From contig JAACJP010000043.1 in NCBI GenBank assembly GCA_013368375.1, positions 310,001-374,000 on the forward strand: a stretch of 64,000 bases of DNA, written 5' to 3'. Under the pieces are notes generated by a model that searched no databases, was not told the DNA's origin, and saw nothing but the letters and a program-made list of their open reading frames with translations. This document shows, one piece after another, positions 13,092-24,579 of the stretch. Positions within the stretch are counted from its first letter, which is position 1. Each line of letters begins with the position of its first letter. A program made the position numbers and the translations under genes. This DNA comes from Tricholomella constricta. Lineage: Eukaryota; Basidiomycota; Agaricomycetes; Agaricales; Lyophyllaceae.

Positions 13092-14540
13092 CGCGGTTCC
13101 CTTGTCAGTCTTGGGATGAATAAGTGAATGTAGCCTTGTATGTCGTTAGCAGTGTGATGAGCAGGCAGAAGTGCATGCCGCAGCAAGATCGTCGTCGTCA
13201 ACCTCTTCGAGAGGGACGTGCGTCACGGCGTATGGGTCACGTGTAGACGTCAATGTCATCCAGGGACAAACATTGAAAAGTGAACGCCTTCGCGGACCGC
13301 CGCATCAATCTCAGCCCGAGTCTGTGCTGCCGTGTTGAACAGAAATAAAGGCATTGTACCGTGCGTTCCCCTCAACTTATTGCTTAGGTTAACTGATGAG
13401 GACAAACTTTTTTAGCCCCGTTGTACCCCGTTTGGCCTTCATCGCGACTCGGTTATCACCAGTTAATAAATAAGTATCACGATTCCTAGTATCACTTCAG
13501 GTTCGCCCTTCTCTTCTGTTATCAAGGAATGTGATATAGGACATCATGTTTCGGCTTTGGGACCATCTCAACACGGCATATTCTCAAGTCCGTTCATACT
13601 CGGACACGAAACTCTGTTGACACCTTCACATCGATCAATGAGCCATGTGCGTTGAAGCGTCGATCAGGCCTGTGAATATGAGGTTCTCCGGTTGAAGTGA
13701 TGTGGTTGAGCCACAACGGACCAATGTTGATCTTTCGGCTGCGGCCATGGCAATAACGGAATACGGATTGCAGTGTACGTACAGCCTTCGAGAGACGAAT
13801 TCAATATAAATCATCAGGTTCGGTCTATTGCTAGATGTTCTCTGATTTTTTTTTTCATGCAAGAACGTTCCACCGAACATTTTCTTTTTGTTTCTTCAGT
13901 GTAGCGGATTGGCCGACGTCCAAAGGCGTCTCCCTATCGCGTTACGCACAAAATGTGGCACTCTGGCTTCAAAGTAGGTTGCGTATGTTTGCTTGTCGTT
14001 AACCTATGCCGTGTCGCCTAGTTTCGGAGCCCATATGTACACACTAAAACCCCGGAAGCCCCCCAATCTTCTGGGAGCTCGTCTTCCTCATATAGAACGC
14101 CTCTCCAGGTCTCCAGAGTGCCTTCGACTCATAGCGTCTGCCTACCATGCGCTGGGCTAGGTTGCGATCTCTCGTCCATCACCTTTTTGACATCTTGCGC
14201 GTGTCTTCTATGTGGCCTATCCTCGTTCTGGATTACTCTGTCGCACCTTGTTTACTAGAATAGATATGCCGATTCTAACATCAGGATTCGAAACACTCTG
14301 GAGCACCCTCTCTGTATCTTCCCTAGCTTCGGTATTCGGCCAATGGGCTTCTTAAGACGAGGCTGGAGCTATGAGTCTCCTTTTTTACTTTCTCATACTA
14401 GTCGCTTCGCTTCATCCCATAGTTCCTCTTAGCCCACGCACTCACACTGGGGCAGGATGTGCTCTTTTGCCTAACGTCATGTTGAGAACATCGGCAACAC
14501 TTGGTCACTTCTACGTCCATGTTTTGAGGGTGCTGCCTTG
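13092..14540. other. Intergenic, no gene seen
   Basis: Short unsupported frames only. The right part (14040-14500) is CT-rich with no repeat recognised elsewhere in the window. Confidence 0.35.
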
Positions 14541-14945
14541 ATGAACGAAGACTACACGGAGGACGCGGTGGTTATCACGACTCCGGACGACATCCCCTTC
14601 TGCTGCCACGAGGATCTCATCACCATGTCGCGCGACAAGCTCATCAGCGTCGCTCGATCGCTCAATGCCAAACTTCTCACCGATATGGCGATCGACATTG
14701 ACCATGTCCTCCCAACGAGCTATATTCGGAGCTCCATCGAGCACATCGTCGGGCTCCGAGCAAACGTCCCGAAGTCCCCCAAGGCTCCCCGTTTGCTCAT
14801 CGATTCGGAACGCGACCTGCGTTTGCGCGCGGAGTTTGATATGCTCCCGCAGACGAACAAGTCCCCACCTATCAGTCTCTTGGCCCGTCGGAGCCAAAGC
14901 CAGGGTCAGCTCAGTCCGCTCGTTACTCGATCACAGACGCGATGA
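14541..14945 (+). CDS. Small uncharacterised protein paired with FunK1 kinase A
   Basis: Single-exon frame of 134 codons from an in-frame ATG. It contains DDIPFCCHEDL, LISVARSLNAKL and a PKAPRL segment, and ends in a Gln/Ser/Arg-rich tail. No domain recognised. A clearly homologous but damaged copy lies on the minus strand at 28644-29005, in the same tail-to-tail arrangement with kinase B. Conservation of the protein sequence between the two copies supports real coding. Function unknown. Confidence 0.55.
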   Translation: MNEDYTEDAVVITTPDDIPFCCHEDLITMSRDKLISVARSLNAKLLTDMAIDIDHVLPTSYIRSSIEHIVGLRANVPKSPKAPRLLIDSERDLRLRAEFDMLPQTNKSPPISLLARRSQSQGQLSPLVTRSQTR

Positions 14946-15570
14946 TGGCTCTTCAAGGCCAGTAATCGGATTATCCATATCTACTATATTCCAGCACTCG
15001 ATAAGCTTAGCAGATCTTCGGAAGTCAAATAGCCGGACGCAATGGATACCACTTGGATACTGCCATATGCCGAGCGACTGCTGTAAAGATGTATCCGTGA
15101 CTGCATCAATCAGCATGAAACAATGATTCCAGGCCAAGTTTCGAATATTCCTTCGCGTTTGTCTCCAACATCAAGGTCAGTTGGGAAGAAATCAAAGCCA
15201 CTGCGTGCACAAAGGTGCCGCCCTGGCACTGGTGTTGCCGACCTATTTCTGCGTGTGTTTCCGCACGACACCTTTCACGCTGCCTATACAAGGTCAAGTC
15301 AGAAAATGCACGAAAGACATTGTGAGAGTTCGGGCGCCCATCTTGACTAGCATGTGTGAGCGAGAGATGAGATCAGTTATGCACTCATGCATTAAGGCAT
15401 ACGCGAGATGTCCTTTGCGGCGCGAGATGGACGACTGAAGGGGTGCATTCAGACGTAGTCCCAGGAAAATGCTAACACCCATGCAAAGTCCGTGGTCATC
15501 ATTGATTGAAGAGCTCCGTGTGAGGGAGAGTACAGGAATGGTAACAAAGAGTGAATGTCGTGCATAAGAT

Positions 15571-18500
15571 CTAGGATAGTCTATCCTTGTGTTTCTCCAC
15601 AATGCTCTCCAGAGCCGCAGCTACTTTACGAGGTTTGGCATCAACGTTTTTACTCATGTACACACCCCCTTTGTCTTGTAACCAGTTCCATATAGCCTGC
15701 TGAAATTCCAACAAAGCGGCGCCGTGGCATTCGTCGAGCGTCCGATCCACAGGATCAACCAGCCAGAACTTTAAGCCATTGTCGATCAGACATACCAGCC
15801 AGTCTGCTTCAGATTGGAAGAATATTTGTTTTCGAGTCCCTAGATCCTCCATAGACACAGAATCATCCGCCCATTCTTGCACCTCTGTCGGCCAATGTGG
15901 CAAGGTTGTCCGTGGCGCTTCCGGGTAGCAGTTCGGAGCCGGGGTGTCGAAGGTGAGCATTGAGAGATAGAGAACGAAGAAGGTGCTCTGCAGCTGAAAG
16001 AATGGTAATCAGTGAGTGTCGCAGGATAATATTGCATAGTATGGCTCACATCATCATAGACAGAGTTCTGCTCCCCCGAGAGAAGTGGAATTGACATGAA
16101 CGGTATCGTGCCCTGGCCAAGTCAGCATGGACATCGCGTCATCAAAGCAGTCATGTAACTTACAGTACGAAAATCCGGCCCTATGTTTCCCTTGTTTGTC
16201 AGAGGCTTGGAAATCTATCAAAGACAGCTGTGAGAGCAGTACAATTTCGCCAACTGAGCCTTACCTTTTTGAAGCCCTTTGACGTCCAAAGAACCGGGTC
16301 TTCGAGTTTTGGCACACTCTTTGGAATGGACGCGGCCATGTCAAGGTCATGGAGGCCACCAGACGAGGGCATGGGGGCGGATTGGCGGCGGACAAGCATA
16401 GCCTCAACCGAATTACCATCACCAAAGTCTACGTTGACACTTTCACATTTCTTGTCGGGATTGGCATATTTTTCGTCACTTAAGACGATGTTTCCGAAGC
16501 TGATGTCGCGATGGATCAAGCCTGCGTCCTGTAGTTCGCCGATTGCTGCGAGCTCAGTCAGAATGGGTGAGCCTGAGGGATAGAGCAGCCCGAGCGCTCA
16601 CCTTTCAGCACGCCGATGATAGCGCCGTAGAACTCGTAGCCCGTCTCGAACTGGGCCAACGTGCGTTTGAACGCCGAGACTGTGACAGTTTCCTCTCGGT
16701 CTTTGATACTATCAAAAAGCGCGTTTTCGTGTTTTGTGGCAACGATCTTCGAATTGCGCACGACGTCCGAGATTTTACCCAAGTACCAGACACTACAAAA
16801 TGAAACATTTAGCCGCACATGGATGGATGGATACAAATGACGCACTCGGTCGGCAAGAGTACATGTTTGATTATCCCTGCGTCCTGTGCCTTCTGCGCCA
16901 CCTTCAAAATGTCTTTTGCATAGGCTTCAGATTGAATATCTGCACAGTAAAACTTTAGCGCGTATGGACCAATGAAAATGGGCATGTCAGGATCGATCTT
17001 GTGAACTGAGGCCAGCGACTCCTTTTCCGACCCGCACACCTCGCGGTATGCACACCAGATCCGCGTGCACCGTCCGACCAGGGAGCCTCGGTCCTCGAGG
17101 AGATACTTGGTGTAATATCGAGTATGATTTTCGCTCGACACGGAAGGCTCGGGAAGATGGCGCTTGCTGTTCTCCAGGGTAACGAAGTTGACCTCTCTGA
17201 ATCGGTACTTTGCTGGCGGTGCAGGATATCGCGTAATAGGACTGGCATCGGCGGTCCGGGCTCTCTTCAAGTCCGGCTGATCATCTGTGTCTGCTGAGGG
17301 TGCTGGGCGTTTGTCGCCGGTCGTCGCATCTAGTTCTGGCACCGAAAGCACCTCCGTATCCCGCAACGAGAACGCTGGGTGATGGCCCAGCTCCTGATCT
17401 GTTGCCAACATGATTCCGAGCAATAGCCGGATGGCTTCGATTACACCACGCCCAGTATCTTTCCTGAAAACGCACTCCTCCATCCCTGTCGCGTCAGCAC
17501 GCAGAAGTCCCAGCTCGTCCTTCGTCGCCATCAGACCCAGGGAGAACCGTAGCCACGGTTGCGTACGCCGCTGCTGGTCCATGTGAACAGCACATCGTGC
17601 CACAGCTGCCCCCATGCGCGTCTGCTTTCCCTCCCCGGGCACCAGGACATTGGGGAAGCAAACATGCGACGTGTCCAGGAATCGAGAGTCATGATGCTTC
17701 TTCACGGCCCTCGCGAGCCACGTAGGGGGGATTGGGAGCTGCTTCGCTTTCAGCTGTGTCGATAGCTCCTCTAGATTTGACAGCAACTGAGGGTCGGGCT
17801 CCGTGTCGTTTGGCTGGGTGCTCAGGGATTGGCCGGCGGCGCTTCCAGAATGCTCACTATCTGTGGGGGCTATCGTGGCTGACAAAAGACAAGAATACGG
17901 TTCAAAAAGGCTGGGAAAGTGTGTTTCAATCAAGCCCAGAGCGGACAGCTTCTCTTGATATTCGTTCAGACGTGTTTGATCACGGTCAGAAACAAAGGCG
18001 GACGACGGCAAAGCGATAAAATCTGGCTGGTAACCTTGTGCATTGGAGGGGTGAAGCGGCAGAGGACGACAGGAGAGAGTGGTAAATCGGACGGTAGGTG
18101 TACGGTTCGATAATTGTGCTTGATCGGTTACGCCAGCGGCAAGATAGGCCGCCATTCCAATAGTGTCGAAAAAATCCCCGGCGTTACAGTCTGTTCCCGA
18201 GCCCAATTCCTCCGCCCATGTCCAGACGTAGTCCTTATTTTCAGAAGTTGGAGCAGTCTTCGACTCGGAAGCAAGGCTTGTGCATGAGGCCGCATGTGTA
18301 CACGCTCCAGGCCACTGGTCACGATCCACGTTCGCGCCGTTCAACTCGACAGTGAGGATTCCACAGCATAAAAAGGACAGCATGATGCGAGCAGCTAAAG
18401 GAACAGACACGACACCACCGAAGACATGGTCCACGAGATCAGCATTGCGCCAGCGGTTATCATTGAGCAAGGTACACATGGCTTCATCGACTTCCTGCCA

Positions 18501-18742
18501 CGTAATTTAGTAGTGTAGCTTGACATATTGAAAAAATGGGGGTTGACCACCGTTCCATCTGAGCATGTGTCGTCAGATGGTTTGCGAGTGTAATTTGGTC
18601 GGGAACGTATGACAATATTTCCGGGTATCTGTCAGTGGTTCAGCGATAACGGTGAGTAACAGTCGGCATTAGATGGCATGCGAGTTTGTACCTCCTCCGC
18701 TTGCTTGATACAGTTCACGTTACGCAATCTGCTTTCCCTCAT
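15571..18742 (-). CDS. FunK1-type fungal protein kinase, copy A (intact)
   Basis: Eight exons: 18742-18692, 18628-18551, 18494-16846, 16792-16602, 16545-16265, 16214-16164, 16112-16050, 15993-15571. All phases agree, giving 928 residues. The N-terminal half (LAARIMLSFLCC, DFIALPSSAF) is lineage-specific. The kinase region begins near QRRTQPWLRFSLGL. Catalytic loop HRDISFGN has His668/Asp670/Asn675, a DFG lies at 696-698, and the activation segment ends in GTIPFMSIPLL, the FunK1 equivalent of APE. The Pkinase_fungal family is expanded in mushrooms; substrates are unknown. Closest relative here is copy C: same exon number and a shared promoter segment. The small gene at 14541 faces its 3' end. 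Confidence 0.9.
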
Positions 18743-19255
18743 CGGAGAAGGGTCAGTAATGATTAATGAGGTCTTAATAATACGACCGTGAAATGCTGAT
18801 GAGGTTGAAGCTCGGGAAGTAGGACAAAAATAGGGGACTGCAGGTCAGGTCGTCACAGTAGCTGACACAATGTCACCGTCCTAACCAGGTTCAAACATTG
18901 ATTGATGATACATAAAAGGCCCTACGACCGAAATCGAAAGAAAGGAAAAACCTCCAATCGATTCGATTCTGAGCTCGCAGTGTGTCCCACTCACTGGCAA
19001 GTAAGATTAAAAGATCCATACAATGCATACACAACCACAACCACATCATGCCCGGCAATAAGGAATAAACGATAAATCATTGACAAGGGTATAATCAACA
19101 CAACAAACCACTCTGAATTTGCCAGCCGACTCCGCTCAGGCTCCCCCCCGCCCTACCTTATCCATCCACAATCCACAATCCATAGTAGAACTTTCACCAC
19201 ACGCACACGCACACGCACTGTTCGAGTGGGATAAGAATAAGAAAGAAGTTCATAT
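18743..19255. promoter_or_regulatory. Upstream region of kinase A, partly shared with kinase C
   Basis: On the minus strand, about 18910-18830 contains ATCAATCAATGTTTGAACC, then further similarity ending in a CCCCTATTTTT block. The same order occurs about 170 to 80 bp before kinase C (around 31590-31680), so the two copies share promoter ancestry. The rest (18950-19250) holds A-rich and CACACG low-complexity sequence with no gene. Confidence 0.5.
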
Positions 19256-20250
19256 TTACAGCGCCATCACCGCCCATATCATCGTTAGTACTGAGGACGC
19301 CGCCGCCGCTGCCCATGTTCCCCAAGCAGTATCAGCACGACGCGACGCCGGGTTACCCTGCGGTACATTCGTAGGCTTGACGGCCGGGACGCCGTCCGAG
19401 TAGCGCCCGTCGGGACGCCTGTTGGTGCCGGCTCGGATAGCACTACGCCAGAAGCAAGATTTTATTCATTTAGCGACATGCGGAGCGGGAGGAAGGGAGG
19501 GAGGAAGCAGGAAAGGGAGAAAGGAAGCAAGGTAGATTCACTGGGGAAGTTACCGCCGTCCTTGGCGGCGGCTGCGACGGCGGCCTTGAGCTTGTCGTCC
19601 GCGTCGCGCGGGACAGTCGAGAGGAAACCCATGCGCGGCCGGTCCCGTGATGGGCGGGTGAGATTTCCATAGTGATATGATGGCAGGACACTATCCGGGG
19701 TTCTAGTCGTCAGCGAGCCGTCGCGCAGAGGTAGGGAGAGAGGAGAGGGTGTGAAAGACACAGGAGAGGGGCGGAACCTTACCTTTTGAGGAACGGATCG
19801 CCCAGGTTCCAGCTATACAGGTACCGGGTGGGTCAGTCGCGACGAGGTTGGCGCTGCAGAGCGAGATGCTATCGACAAACTCCTGGTTCACGAAGTCGCG
19901 CGGGTCGACCGGGAACATCTTCCCCCCGATCTGGAAGGACAGCGTGTGCGGCTTGTTGCACGGGAAGCGCGGCCCGAGCTTTGTCCGGATGGCTTGGACG
20001 ACGTCAGCGGGGCGGCGCAATAATGAGTTTCCCTGCGTGGTGGTGGTTGGTCAGGCTCATTAAAAATGAAGCAAGTTTGGGTGATTTACGGCGTCGACTA
20101 AAACTGAGAGGGCGATCGATCGTTGAGGGTGAGAGGGTTGATCGAGGGAGCTTCTCGCCGTCGAGGAACACGTCATCAATGAAGACTTCCCATGTTATAG
20201 GGTCCAGCCCTCGCGTAGGACTCGGAGATAGCCTCACTGAACGTCGTGGA
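19256..20250 (-). pseudogene. Remnant of pepsin-like (A1) aspartic protease, C-terminal half
   Basis: Right to left: DPITWEVFIDDVFLDG, then VDAGNSLLRRP (second catalytic motif, DTG/DSG expected but DAG present), then KPHTLSFQIGGKMFPVDPRDF, SWNLGDPFLK, YHYGNLTRPS and GFLSTVP, and finally a hydrophobic tail (SSVLTMIWAVMAL) ending at 19256 that resembles a GPI-anchor signal. The frame breaks at a tandem GATCGATC (20114-20121), a 4-bp duplication, and again near 19821, where the frame for SWNLGD differs from the preceding exon. The N-terminal half with the first catalytic Asp is absent. Two frameshifts, a changed catalytic motif and missing N-terminus make this a pseudogene. Confidence 0.75.
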
Positions 20251-20386
20251 GGTCGTCATCAGCGCTCAAAGAAAAGCGTTTCGCGTTGTGTCACACGGTC
20301 ACATCTGTCACCCCACTGTTGATCCCCGTGACAGCATTGTGCAATAGTAAACGTCGTTGGCGTACTTTCCTCTTCCATGAGAAGGC

Positions 20387-21128
20387 GCTCTGAATGGAGC
20401 CCTCATCCAAGGCGTTCTCCCGGGTAGCCATCTTCGAGAACGCGACAAGATTATAGAGAAAAAACACCGGAAGGAATTAGCGATACAGGATCGAAAATTC
20501 GAGCGACTTAGATGGGCTCACTGTAACGATACTTTGATACAGCTTTTTGAAGCTCAAACTCGCGGAAATTGCCTGGCGACGTCCCTTGGCTTTAGTGATA
20601 TCTACGAGGCTCAAGTAACGATTGACACTGCTGATGGCGAAATCCCATACAAGGATTGCTTAGAGCGGGTACCTGCAGGGGGAGCTTGCTGCAGCGCAAG
20701 CAGAGAACGGGAAGTCGGAACTCCTTCTAGAGACGTGAGAGAGAGACCAGGAGCAATTACTAGCTAAAATACGGGCTACACAGGAGAGAGAAAAGGAATT
20801 CAAGTGAGCTTAAATCATGACATTCTGTCAATAATGACTGACGCGTATTTACCGTAGAGCCGACGCGTCTAGACATAAATCCAACTCCCAGCGGCTTGCG
20901 CGGGAATTCAAGCAGCTACAAGAGCGGTACGACGCCCTCGCGGACGTGAAGGAACGCGCCGCCGCGCGTTACAAAATTGACTATGCGAAATGGCGAAAGT
21001 TTAGAGACTGGATCTTCACGGAGGAAGCGGAGCATTCGAAGGACCGGAACGAAGTCGGAATTACCGAAGAAGAAAAACGATCCCGCTACATGGCCAGTCT
21101 CATGCGAAAGAAGATGATATGGAAATAG
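20387..21128 (+). pseudogene. Degraded coiled-coil protein gene
   Basis: Charged helical sequence: HLRERDKIIEKKHRKELA, then DTLIQLFEAQTRGN, a LQGELAAAQAENG heptad stretch, and after an intron LAREFKQLQERYDALADVK and YKIDYAKWRKFRDW. The frame changes at about 20668-20675 (before LQGELAAAQ), an in-frame TGA follows LLLET near 20737, and a third shift near 21110 separates LMRKKM from MEIGPNLDG. The layout recalls long coiled-coil chromosome proteins, with a weak thought of Sae2/CtIP, but no diagnostic motif is visible. No start codon found. Sequence resembling its continuation runs to the MFS start at 21358. Confidence 0.5.
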
Positions 21129-21357
21129 GGCCCAACTTGGACGGCGGTAAGAGGTCACTTATTTGCCACAGGAATCCTCTGACTTTACTGTACAGATAAT
21201 TCACCGAAGCCGCATCCTCGGCCACCGCCGCTGGGAGGAATCACGAACCTGCAGTGTTACAAGGAGAACCTGGCTACACCGCAATGTCCTTCGACACTCT
21301 CACAAAGTCGCATAAAAGCAATTAGAGCGGCCATCGCCGCATCTCACGCTCTCCACC

Positions 21358-23698
21358 ATGCCCCGCAACATTGATGAAAAGAGTCTAACACCGACGGACG
21401 GCGAAGGGGAGTCTACCAAGCGAGAGGAGGCGGGAGAGTCGAATGATGCCGTCATTGTGGACTGGGATGGGCCTAAGGATCCTGCCAATCCAAAAAAGTG
21501 AGTCTCTAGCGCGACTCAGAGACGAGCTTGCTCACTTCCGTCGTAGCTGGCCGTATCGCCGAAAGTGGGCTGCCACTCTGGTTGTGTCTTCATTCACGTT
21601 TATATCCCCCGTATCATCCTCTATGGTTGCACCCGCAACGTCGCAGGTTGCAAGTGACTTTGGCGTAACGCAGAACGTAGTGATTGCAATGATGACTTCT
21701 ATTTTCGTGCTGGGTTATGGTGAGTGCTACAATTCTTGCTTCAGGACATCGTGCCGACGATTCTTATAGCTATGGGACCCCTTGTAAGTCTTCTCTGACG
21801 GTCATCTCTCTTCGTAACAATCGTTAAGACAAGATTTAGTTCCTGGGCCCACTCAGTGAGATTTACGGAAGGTCACGAGTCCTCCAGTTGTCGAATCTGT
21901 TTTACCTGGGTAAGCCACCGATCGCCAATGTAGTATCCCAAGTCTCTTTAAACTGAACTGTGATCAGCATGGAATTTGGGATGCGGTTTCGCACAAAACA
22001 AGGGACAGTTCATCGCCTTTCGATTCCTTTCTGGTTTAGGTGGCAGCGCGCCGCTATCCGTACGTTTTCCACCTGAATGATGTCTTGTCGCCGACCTCAG
22101 CCCCTTTTCCCAGATTGGTGGTGGAGTTCTGGGAGATGTCTGGCACCCCGAGGAAAGAGGAAAAGCGATTGCGATTTATTCCCTTGCCCCCTTGCTTGGA
22201 CCCGTCGTTGGACCCGTTTGCGGCGCATGGTACGTCTTGAGTAGACTTCCGCGCCCCCTCACTAACCGCCCTTTCAGGATTGCTGAACGGTCTACGTGGC
22301 GCTGGGTGGTAAGCTCCATCCATTGATTAGAAAGTACAGATATTAAAGATATGTGCAGTTCTGGTCGACGAGTATAGTTGACGCCGCCATTCAAATCTCA
22401 GGCCTATTTTTCCTCCAAGAAAGTATGGCGTATTCACTTCAACGCCTCATTTTCTGTGCTTCTGACCCATATCATCAGCATACGCTCCCCTTCTGCTCGA
22501 ACGCAAAGCAGAACAAATCAGAAGAACGCTCGACGCTGAAAAAGGTGAGAAGAAAGATGTCCACACTGTTTTCGAAGCTGCAGGGGAGCGATCGTGAGTC
22601 AATAGCGCTATCCCTGATATAAAATTAACCTCGTCTTTTCCAGCTGGTCGCAAATCTTCTCCAAAGCTCTAACCCGCCCATTTGTCCTCTTCGCACGGGA
22701 AGAAATCGTCCAACTATTCGGGATCTACATGGCCTTCATCTACGGTCTATTCTACCGTAAGCGCTAGCTCCTTTTCCGTAAAGGTGTACGCTCTTATAAC
22801 GTTGTCCAGTATTCCTCACCACCATGCCTGCTATATTCGAGGGCACCTATCGCCAGAAGAAGAGCATCGCCGGACTGCACTACATCGCACTCGGTGTCGG
22901 CCTAACCCTCGCCTCGCAAATCAACGCACGATACATGGACCGCATATATATACATTTCAAGCGCAAGAACAACGGCGTCGGCGAGCCCGAGTTCCGTCTT
23001 CGTGGGTGTCTTGTCTATCTATATATCACCCTTCTTCTTCTTCGATCGCGAGAACTTGGAAAGCTGATTAGTGACGCGCTTCAGCGTCTATGGTGCCGGG
23101 CACCGTCATTCTCCCAGCAGGCTTGCTCATTGCTGGGTGGGCGGCGCAAGAGCATGTCCATTGGATTGTAACAGATATCGTAAGCATGCGTCTGATTAGC
23201 CGTATGATCTTGAACGCGTCCGAGCTACTTTGCTTTTCTTGTAGGGTATTGCGTTCGTTGGAGCGGGGATAATCCTCCTCTTCCAGTCGATCCAGACATA
23301 TGTCGTAGATGCGTTCACATTACATGCCGCTTCCGGTGAGCCAGTGCTCGACATACCCCCCAACCTTGCAGGACCTTTGGCAGATTGCGGATGACTGATT
23401 TTGCCTTTTTTCCTTTCCATGTACGCCAGCCTTTGCTGCCGTTTCCTTTTTGCGCTCGATAGCGGGCTTTGGGTTCCCCCTTTTTGCGCCGGCGATGTAC
23501 CATGTGGATATGGGAAGGGAAACACGATATTGGCTGTTGTGGCTATTACTCTTGGGTGTCCGGCGTACGTCCCCCCATCCCCACTCGTCCTTCTCAAGGC
23601 AGAGCAGCGCTGACCACGCCGTGTATCGCTTCAGGCCCTGGCTCTTCTGGAAGTATGGGAAACAGATACGCATGGAAAGCAAATATGCGCGCAAATAA
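21358..23698 (+). pseudogene. MFS transporter, DHA1-like, with one frameshift near the C-terminus
   Basis: Fifteen exons in consistent phase to exon 14: 21358-21497, 21547-21719, 21770-21783 (14 nt), 21840-21909, 21968-22059, 22114-22229, 22278-22308, 22359-22422, 22479-22593, 22644-22756, 22810-23001, 23085-23179, 23245-23335, 23430-23564, 23635-23698. Twelve-helix drug:H+ antiporter-1 pattern: GPLSEIYGRSRV loop motif, WRWVFW after helix 5-6, a long central loop and IRMESKYA at the end. Exon 14 is one base short: APAMY is in one frame, GYGKGNTILAVVAITLGCP in the next, with the break at about 23501-23505. Exon 15 fits only the second frame. Either a recent lesion or a base-calling error. Substrate unknown. 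Confidence 0.8.
21770..21783 (+). other. 14-nt microexon of the MFS gene
   Basis: Flanked by introns 21720-21769 and 21784-21839. It supplies the codons joining LGY-A to MGPL-FLGPLSE. Without it the phase and the conserved loop motif are lost. Confidence 0.8.
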
Positions 23699-23843
23699 CA
23701 ACAGTGGAGCAAAGGAAAAGGAACGTCATTTTCTATCCCATATACTTTTCTTCGCCCCCGGATACGTCTTTGATGATTTTTGATGCCCTTCTATCTTTGC
23801 TAATGGGCCTTGGGACATTGCATATACATTGTACATACCCCCC

Positions 23844-23864
23844 ACATTAGATCTCCTGCTATTA
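23844..23864 (+). repeat. 21-bp direct repeat, left copy
   Basis: Starts ACATTAGATC and ends GCTATTA. An identical 21 bp occurs at 29067-29087. The two copies bracket a 5.2 kb block containing kinase B and its small partner. Confidence 0.75.
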
Positions 23865-24119
23865 ACGTTTATGATCATCATTAGAATGCGGGTATATCGC
23901 ATTGTAGAGCTTGCTGCATCTTTGTACATTATATTTACTAGTTGTTCAATGCATACATGAATCTTCGAAGAGTTAATGGCAGCTTGGACCGGAACTTAGT
24001 CGAAGGTCGAAGTGGTGTTATGGGATGGGGAATCATCTTCCGCCCAGCTCCTCCTTCAAAGGTGCTGGGTGTTGGTCCCGGCCATCGACAGCATACCCCA
24101 TAAGCCGCGTTATCGATTT

Positions 24120-24380
24120 ATAAGGTCTAGCGCGCTGAGGTCCTAATAAAACAACGGCCTTCGATTGCCAAGCTCTACAAGATTGTCTTGTCAAAGATGG
24201 ATGAGGCGTTGTTCCTGCTTTAGTAGAGGATGTCAAGTATCAATGATTGAGAGCCATCTTGAAGATGCGAGTGGCGAGTCTAAGATCTTGTGGTCTTACA
24301 TGCTAGCTCAAGTACACCTCAGTGAGCAGCTCCTCAGCTCCAAACAAATGGATCAATTCAACTAGCCACGCGCTTTGAAT
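24120..24380 (+). repeat. Upstream flank of kinase B, diverged copy of 31060-31350
   Basis: Both segments share blocks such as AACAATGGCCTTC-like, GATGCGAGTGGCGAGTCT, a GAGCAGCTCCTC block and CTAGCCACGCGCTTTGA, in the same order and orientation upstream of kinases B and C. The B copy carries internal deletions. Confidence 0.65.
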
Positions 24381-24579
24381 ATCAGCAATTTCAATATTAA
24401 TTGTGAATGAGGAGAATAAAGTAGTACTAGTATTGGACATCGAATCTAATCTATACTCTTTGGACCTGATCCGAATTGCGAACAAACATGTGCTGTCCGC
24501 CACCAACCACCATCGCGAACTGCAATACATCCTTTTCACCGTCAACTACTCAGAATTTGCTATAATATTTCTTCCAACG

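Noticed and set aside
16230..16583. Conserved antisense frame over the kinase catalytic exon, also at 26834-27340 and 33903-34256
   Set aside because: Conserved in all three copies only because the sense strand is constrained; no independent evidence of coding.
17860..17910. Intron in kinase A at the position of the B-specific intron
   Set aside because: A GTGAGC-like string exists, but the frame is continuous in A and C and no acceptor preserves phase.
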